A stretch of 9,487 nt of DNA from Chloroflexi bacterium RBG_16_64_32 (GTDB lineage: Bacteria > Chloroflexota > Dehalococcoidia > SM23-28-2 > RBG-16-64-32): the NCBI GenBank assembly GCA_001795235.1, contig MGNZ01000070.1:1-9487 (forward strand). The letters run 5' to 3'. Under the pieces are notes generated by a model. It was given only the letters and a program-made list of their open reading frames with translations. It ran no database searches and was not told the DNA's origin. Below are positions 5,226 to 9,487 of this stretch, one piece after another. Numbering within the stretch: position 1 is the stretch's first letter; the number at the start of each line of letters is the position of its first letter. A program made the position numbers and the translations under genes.

Positions 5226-5956
5226 CCGGCGTTGTAGCGGACCCGGGCTGGGGCGTCGCCTTCGTTGCGGGCGTGGCCTCGTTCGCGTCGCCATGCGTGG
5301 CGCCGCTGGCCCCGGGCTACCTAGCGTTTATCGCTGGAACCACCGTCGAGAGCCCTGACGCTTCCAGCAAGGCGCAGACCGCCCTTCGCGCGCTGTCCAC
5401 CTCTCTCCTGTTCATGCTTGGATTTACCCTCATCTTCGTCCTGCTGGGGACCTCCGTTTCATTCTTCGGCAGCTTCTTTGAGGAGCACCGGACCACCATG
5501 TACAAGGTTGCCGGAGGGGCTATGATCGCCTTCGGGCTGCTCCTCGCGGGCCTGCCCCGGATTGGCTGGCTGCAACAAGAGTGGCGGCCCAACGTCTCAC
5601 AGGACATGTTCGGCCCGGCGGCGCCCGTGCTCATGGGCATGGCCTTCGCATTCGGCTGGACGCCGTGCGTGGGCCCCATTTTGGGCTCCATCCTCTTCTA
5701 CGCGGGCGCCACCGAGACGGCCGGCCAAGGAGGCCTCCTGCTCTTCGTCTACTCTCTGGGCTTTGGCGTTCCCTTTATATTGGTGGGCCTGGGTTTCGCT
5801 TCCGCGCTGCGCGCCCTCTCGTGGGTGCGACGGCATCACGTCTTCATCAACGTCACCAGCAGTGCCCTGCTGATAGGGGTGGGGGTCCTCCTGTTGCTAG
5901 GTCGCTGGGCTCAGATGACCGTGTGGGCCCAGCGCGCCTACTACGACTTGGTATGA
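5222..5956 (+). CDS. ccdA: Thiol-disulfide interchange membrane protein CcdA
   Basis: CcdA moves reducing equivalents from cytoplasmic thioredoxin across the membrane to extracytoplasmic thioredoxin-like proteins such as CcmG. The 244-residue protein has six predicted helices in two halves, each starting with the diagnostic Pro-Cys: SFASPCVAPLAPGYLAFI (20-37, C25) and FGWTPCVGPILGS (144-156, C149). These are the two redox cysteines, and no others are prominent. Length matches CcdA and not the longer DsbD. GTG 5222 overlaps the preceding TGA (GTGA), has a good ribosome binding site, and places the N-terminus just ahead of helix 1. The loop after the first helix (about 40-53) is hydrophilic, as expected. 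Confidence 0.95.
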   Translation: MTGVVADPGWGVAFVAGVASFASPCVAPLAPGYLAFIAGTTVESPDASSKAQTALRALSTSLLFMLGFTLIFVLLGTSVSFFGSFFEEHRTTMYKVAGGAMIAFGLLLAGLPRIGWLQQEWRPNVSQDMFGPAAPVLMGMAFAFGWTPCVGPILGSILFYAGATETAGQGGLLLFVYSLGFGVPFILVGLGFASALRALSWVRRHHVFINVTSSALLIGVGVLLLLGRWAQMTVWAQRAYYDLV

Positions 5957-5958
5957 GG

Positions 5959-5963
5959 GGAGG
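5959..5963 (+). promoter_or_regulatory. Ribosome binding site that sets the hemA start
   Basis: GGAGG within a purine-rich run lies four bases before ATG 5968. The frame is open back to 5581 inside ccdA, but that portion has no GluTR sequence. Confidence 0.75.
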
Positions 5964-5967
5964 GGAA

Positions 5968-7254
5968 ATGAACGTCGTACTGATAGGCCTCAACCACAAA
6001 ACAGCGCCGCTCTCCCTGCGGCAGAGCCTGGCCCTGGGCCCCACCGATCTGCCCCAAGCCCTGGCCCATCTGGACGACAAGATAGGCAACGGTGTCATAC
6101 TCTCCACCTGCAACCGGACCGAGCTCTACTTCGTCGCCGGTCAGCAGCGGGCCAAGCGGGCCGAGGCCGTGCGGCTGCTGGCCGGCACCAACGGGGCGAG
6201 CGCCAGTACCCTGGACCCGCACATCTACTTCGGGCTGCACGAGGAGGCGGTTCGTCACCTTCACCGCGTGGCCGCGGGTCTGGACTCCATGATCTTCGGC
6301 GAAACCGAGATCCTGGGACAGGTGCGCGGGGCCCTGGCCGCCGCCGCCCGGGCCAATCTCTGTAACGCCACCCTCAACCGGCTCTTCCACTCGGCCATCC
6401 GGGCCGGACGGCGGGTCCACAGCGAGACCTTCGTCGGCCACCACGGCCAGTCCGTCAGCACGGCAGCGGTGGCTCTGGCCCAGCGCCTGCTGGGCGACCT
6501 GTCAGGCCGCCGGGTGCTTGTGATTGGGGCGGGCGAAGCCGGTACCCTCACCGTCCGCGGCCTCGTTAAGGCCGGGGCCTCGCACGTGGCCGTGACCAAC
6601 CGCACCTATCACCGGGCTGCTGAACTGGCCCAGCGGATGAAGGCAACCGCCGTTCCCTTCTCCCGCCTGTCCCAAGCGCTGGCGGACAGCGACATCGTGA
6701 TTGGCGCCAGCGCATCACCCACGACCCTCGTCAACCGGGGCGACCTCACTCCGATCATGGCCCGCCGGGAGGGCCGTCCCATCCTCCTCATCGACATCGC
6801 CGTTCCTCCCGATATCGACCCAGCGGTCCGAGACCTAGACGGTGTCCACCTGTATGACATAGACGACCTGGACTTGATGTGCCCTGTCGGCCCATATGAA
6901 CGCGAACAGGAGATGGCTAAAGTCGAGAACATTATAGAAGAGGAAGTGCAGCGCTTTCTCACCTGGCGGCGCTCCCTGCAGGCAGTGCCCACTATCGTCT
7001 CCCTGCGACAGAAGATAGAGGCGGCGCGGCGGCGCGAGATGGCCAAGACCCTTTGCCGCTTTCCCCACCTTAGCAAGAGCGAACGCGCGAGTATCGAGGC
7101 CCTCACGGCGGCCATCGTGAAGAAGATCCTCCACTCCCCTCTGACGCGCCTGAAGCTGCACAGCGGCGATCAGGCCTACCTGGCCGTAGCTAGAGACCTG
7201 TTTGGCCTGGATGAGCAGCCGGCAGCCGAAAGAGGGTCCGAGCGTGCGGCATGA
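5968..7254 (+). CDS. hemA: Glutamyl-tRNA reductase HemA
   Basis: HemA reduces glutamyl-tRNA(Glu) with NADPH to glutamate-1-semialdehyde, the committed step of the C5 route to haem. The 428-residue protein starts with MNVVLIGLNHKTAPLSLR as GluTR does and shows the catalytic Cys in STCNRTELY (C48), the conserved HLHRVAAGLDSMIFGE-type segment (97-112) followed by ILGQV, an NADPH-binding GAGEAG (187-192) in the middle domain, and a C-terminal helical dimerisation domain containing the LRxKIE-type stretch. Length is normal. ATG 5968 gives the expected N-terminus. It begins 11 bases after ccdA, so haem synthesis is joined to cytochrome c assembly. Its stop overlaps the next gene's start (ATGA). No other hem gene is visible in the window. 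Confidence 0.97.
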   Translation: MNVVLIGLNHKTAPLSLRQSLALGPTDLPQALAHLDDKIGNGVILSTCNRTELYFVAGQQRAKRAEAVRLLAGTNGASASTLDPHIYFGLHEEAVRHLHRVAAGLDSMIFGETEILGQVRGALAAAARANLCNATLNRLFHSAIRAGRRVHSETFVGHHGQSVSTAAVALAQRLLGDLSGRRVLVIGAGEAGTLTVRGLVKAGASHVAVTNRTYHRAAELAQRMKATAVPFSRLSQALADSDIVIGASASPTTLVNRGDLTPIMARREGRPILLIDIAVPPDIDPAVRDLDGVHLYDIDDLDLMCPVGPYEREQEMAKVENIIEEEVQRFLTWRRSLQAVPTIVSLRQKIEAARRREMAKTLCRFPHLSKSERASIEALTAAIVKKILHSPLTRLKLHSGDQAYLAVARDLFGLDEQPAAERGSERAA

Positions 7255-9005
7255 GGACCAAGTTCTTCGATCTGCCGCTGCGGTTTCAGATAATCATTCC
7301 CTTCTCATTGCTCATAGTCGCTCTCACCGTGGTGGCCGTGAGTTTTGGGCTGCCTCTGGCTAGCAAGGCCACCTCCCAGAACGTCGACCTCAAACTGGAA
7401 AACGCCCGCTCCCACTTCCTGCTTCTGCTTGATCACGAGACGACCCAGCTTGATCGCACGGCCGCCCTGCTGGCCCAGGATGCGGAACTCGCTGCGGCCC
7501 TGGCCGGCGGCGACAGGGAGAACCTATCGGAAGCGCTGACGGCCGGCGCCCAGGGGGCATTCGATGCCCTCCAGGTGACGGACGCCGAAGGGGCCACCCT
7601 GGTAGGAGTCGGGGGCCACGCCCCTTTGCCAGCCGATACTCTGACCCGTCTGGGCCGCGCGGCCTCCACTCATGACGGCGGAGCCATCGTCTCCTCATCG
7701 TCGGGGCACATGCTCGTCGTGGTGAGACCGATCGGGCCCCGGGAGAACCCTCAAGGCTTTGTGGCCACCGGCCGGTTGCTGAGCAGGCTGCTGACCAACC
7801 TAAGATCGGACGTCGACGCTGAGCTTGCGTTCTACGTTGATGGCCAGCTGGCTGCCAGCACCTTCACCAATCAGCACAGCGAGGTTCAGGACCTGGTCGC
7901 CCTTCCCTTTGAGGTGGCGGCGGGCAGCGGGTCCGTCAGAAAGGGGTCCGTGATCGATGGCCGTTCCTACGCCGCCACCTACAATCGGCTGGACATTGGA
8001 GACGGCGCCTCAGTGGACTACGCTGTGTTCGTGCCCAGGTCCAAGGTCTGGCCCGCAGATATGGTGGTGGCCAGCGGCCTGGCGGCCATCCTGATCATCC
8101 CCCTCGTCCTCCTGGTGCTCGGGTTCGCAATCGCCAGGGTCATCGCGGCCCGCCTGGAAAGGGTGGTCGTGGCCATCGAAAGAATAGGAGACGGCGACTT
8201 CCAGCAGAGGGTCAACCTGGAGTCCAGCGACGAAGTGGGTCGCCTGGCCCAGGTGGTCAACCGCATGGCGGCCCGCCTCCACGAGGCCGAGACCAGCAAG
8301 GCGGAGTTCTTGGCCATGGCCTCTCACGAGGTGCGGACCCCCCTCACTCTAATCGGCAATGCCAGCGAACTGCTGCTTGACGCGTCCGACGGCGCCGACG
8401 AGGCCTCCCGCCGGGAGCTGCTTGAAATAATTGCTGGCAACGTGGAACGCATGAACCGCCGCGTGGCCGACCTCCTGGTGCTGGCCCGCATGGACGCAGG
8501 CCACCTGGCCCTCCGCACGCGGCCCGCCGACCTCATACCCTTGGTGGTCGAGGCCGCGGAGAGCGTGCGGCCCATGCTAACGGCTAAGGGGCAGAGCCTC
8601 TCCCTGGCCCTGCCGTCCAGCCTGCGCCCGGTGAGCGCAGACCCCGATCGCATCCAACAGGTGATGCTGAATCTGCTCACTAACGCCTCCCGCCACACCC
8701 CCCCTGGCACCCGGGTCTGTGTGCGGGTAGTCAGCGCCGGAGACGAAGTCAGGGTGGAGGTTGATGATGATGGCCCGGGCATCCCCCAGACGCAACTGGA
8801 GCGGCTCCTGGACGGGCAGCAGAGACCATTCGGTAAGGATGCGGGCGGCCTCGGCCTGCTCATCGCCCAGCGGCTGGTGGCCCTCCACGACGGCCGACTC
8901 TGGGCCACGAGCGAGCCAGACCGCGGATGCGTGTTCGCCTTTGCGCTGCCATACAGTCCTGAAGGAGAGGAGGGGCGAAAAGATGAAGATACTGTTGGTG
9001 GATGA
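7251..9005 (+). CDS. Membrane sensor histidine kinase with large extracytoplasmic domain, HAMP, HisKA and HATPase
   Basis: The 584-residue protein has a first membrane helix (about 13-36), an outward-facing domain of about 230 residues (37-270) with a helical start and Cache-like strands such as ALQVTDAEGATLVGVG, a second helix (about 271-295), a HAMP linker (about 292-345, with GDGDFQQRV), a HisKA dimerisation helix with the phospho-acceptor H359 in MASHEVRTPL, and an ATPase domain with N478 (N box), DDDGPGIP (505-512) and GGLGL (532-536). Only about 20 residues separate the last two motifs, so the ATP lid is short and lacks an obvious FxxFxR-type F box. The sensor part contains no cysteine and no CxxCH. 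Signal unknown. The start ATG overlaps the hemA stop; the response regulator gene overlaps its 3' end by 23 bases. Cache assignment is tentative. Confidence 0.92.
   Translation: MRTKFFDLPLRFQIIIPFSLLIVALTVVAVSFGLPLASKATSQNVDLKLENARSHFLLLLDHETTQLDRTAALLAQDAELAAALAGGDRENLSEALTAGAQGAFDALQVTDAEGATLVGVGGHAPLPADTLTRLGRAASTHDGGAIVSSSSGHMLVVVRPIGPRENPQGFVATGRLLSRLLTNLRSDVDAELAFYVDGQLAASTFTNQHSEVQDLVALPFEVAAGSGSVRKGSVIDGRSYAATYNRLDIGDGASVDYAVFVPRSKVWPADMVVASGLAAILIIPLVLLVLGFAIARVIAARLERVVVAIERIGDGDFQQRVNLESSDEVGRLAQVVNRMAARLHEAETSKAEFLAMASHEVRTPLTLIGNASELLLDASDGADEASRRELLEIIAGNVERMNRRVADLLVLARMDAGHLALRTRPADLIPLVVEAAESVRPMLTAKGQSLSLALPSSLRPVSADPDRIQQVMLNLLTNASRHTPPGTRVCVRVVSAGDEVRVEVDDDGPGIPQTQLERLLDGQQRPFGKDAGGLGLLIAQRLVALHDGRLWATSEPDRGCVFAFALPYSPEGEEGRKDEDTVGG
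8969..8973 (+). promoter_or_regulatory. Ribosome binding site for the response regulator
   Basis: GGAGG lies nine bases before ATG 8983, inside the last codons of the kinase gene. Confidence 0.7.
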
Positions 9006-9487
9006 CGAGGAGGAATTTGTCAAGATCCTCAGCGTGGCATTCCAGGTATACCGTCCAGGCTACACGCTCATCGCTGCCCACACGGGGACAGACGGCCTGG
9101 CCAAGGCGGAGAAGGAGGACCCGGACCTGATCGTCCTGGACGTCATGCTGCCGGACATAGACGGCTTCGAGGCCTGCCGACGCATTCGCGCCCGTACTGA
9201 TGTCCCCATCATTCTTCTAACCGCCAAGGATCGCGAGGAAGACATCGTCCACGGCTTCGACGAAGGAGCCGACGACTACATCACGAAACCGTTCAGCTAT
9301 CGTACCCTCATGGCCCGTATCGACGCCCTCCTGCGCCGCACCAGGGCGATGCCCGGCGCCCAGCGGCCGGGCCTGCTCGATTGGGGCGACCTAACGGTGG
9401 ACTTCGTCCAGCGACAAGTAAGACTGCGGGGCAAGGATCTGGACCTCACCGCCAAGGAGTACCGCATCGTCGAGGAGCTGGCCCGCA
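8983..9487 (+). CDS. OmpR/PhoB-family response regulator, N-terminal part (3' end outside window)
   Basis: The frame is open from ATG 8983 to the window end, 168 codons plus one base. The receiver domain begins MKILLVDDEEEF with the acidic pair D7/D8. The phospho-acceptor is D53 in IVLDVMLPDIDGFE, the switch Thr is T80 in ILLTAK, and the Lys is K102 in DDYITKPF. After a short linker (about 118-126) the start of an OmpR-type winged-helix DNA-binding domain is visible: LLDWGDLTVDF, then the DLTAKEYRIVEEL stretch that resembles LTxxEYxLL. The recognition helix lies beyond the edge. It is the cognate partner of the overlapping kinase. Targets are unknown; the upstream haem and ccm genes are candidates by position only. 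Confidence 0.95.
   Translation, partial: MKILLVDDEEEFVKILSVAFQVYRPGYTLIAAHTGTDGLAKAEKEDPDLIVLDVMLPDIDGFEACRRIRARTDVPIILLTAKDREEDIVHGFDEGADDYITKPFSYRTLMARIDALLRRTRAMPGAQRPGLLDWGDLTVDFVQRQVRLRGKDLDLTAKEYRIVEELAR

Noticed and set aside
5581..5967. Upstream in-frame extension of hemA inside ccdA
   Set aside because: The extra residues resemble out-of-frame ccdA. The GluTR N-terminus and a ribosome binding site fix the start at 5968.
7360..8060. c-type haem-binding sensor in the kinase
   Set aside because: No CxxCH and no cysteine at all is present in the extracytoplasmic region.
1..9487. tRNA, rRNA, CRISPR arrays, insertion sequences or phage genes
   Set aside because: The window is filled by co-directional protein genes with gaps under 95 bases. 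I saw no array of spaced repeats, transposase motifs or terminal inverted repeats.

Overview
The window reads as one continuous, rightward, GC-rich gene run of about 9.5 kb from a bacterial chromosome. Gene content is a System I cytochrome c maturation (ccm) cluster, then ccdA and hemA, then a two-component system. The style of the genes (CcmH with a clustered CxCxC motif, a short CcmI-like protein ending in zinc ribbons, CcmG beside CcdA) suggests Chloroflexota or a similar deep-branching GC-rich lineage. That placement is an inference from protein style, not a proven assignment.

Layout from left to right: the 3' end of ccmF (cut by the window edge); a CcmH-family paralogue that has lost most of its cysteines; a 14-codon micro-ORF that looks like a duplication scar; an intact-looking ccmH; a ccmI-like gene with a double zinc ribbon; ccmA, ccmB, ccmC and ccmD (haem-exporting ABC-type module); a membrane-anchored CcmG/ResA/TlpA-type thioredoxin; ccdA; hemA (glutamyl-tRNA reductase); a sensor histidine kinase; and an OmpR-type response regulator cut by the right edge. 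There is no gene-free stretch longer than about 95 bases. Many junctions overlap (GTGA, ATGA or longer), and I see no convincing internal terminator, so the run is probably one transcription unit or a few overlapping ones.

How the genes fit together: HemA makes the first committed intermediate of C5-pathway haem synthesis. CcmABCD loads haem for export onto the chaperone CcmE, which is not in this window. CcdA passes electrons across the membrane to CcmG, which with CcmH keeps apocytochrome cysteines reduced. CcmF with CcmH and CcmI-like factors ligates haem. The kinase is translationally coupled to hemA, so it may adjust this pathway, but its signal is unknown.

Most of the window is a recognisable pathway. 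The least ordinary part is the ccmH duplication: the upstream copy lacks three of the cysteines kept by the downstream copy, and the join between the two still carries traces of the ccmI start and the ccmF end, showing how the tandem duplication was probably made.
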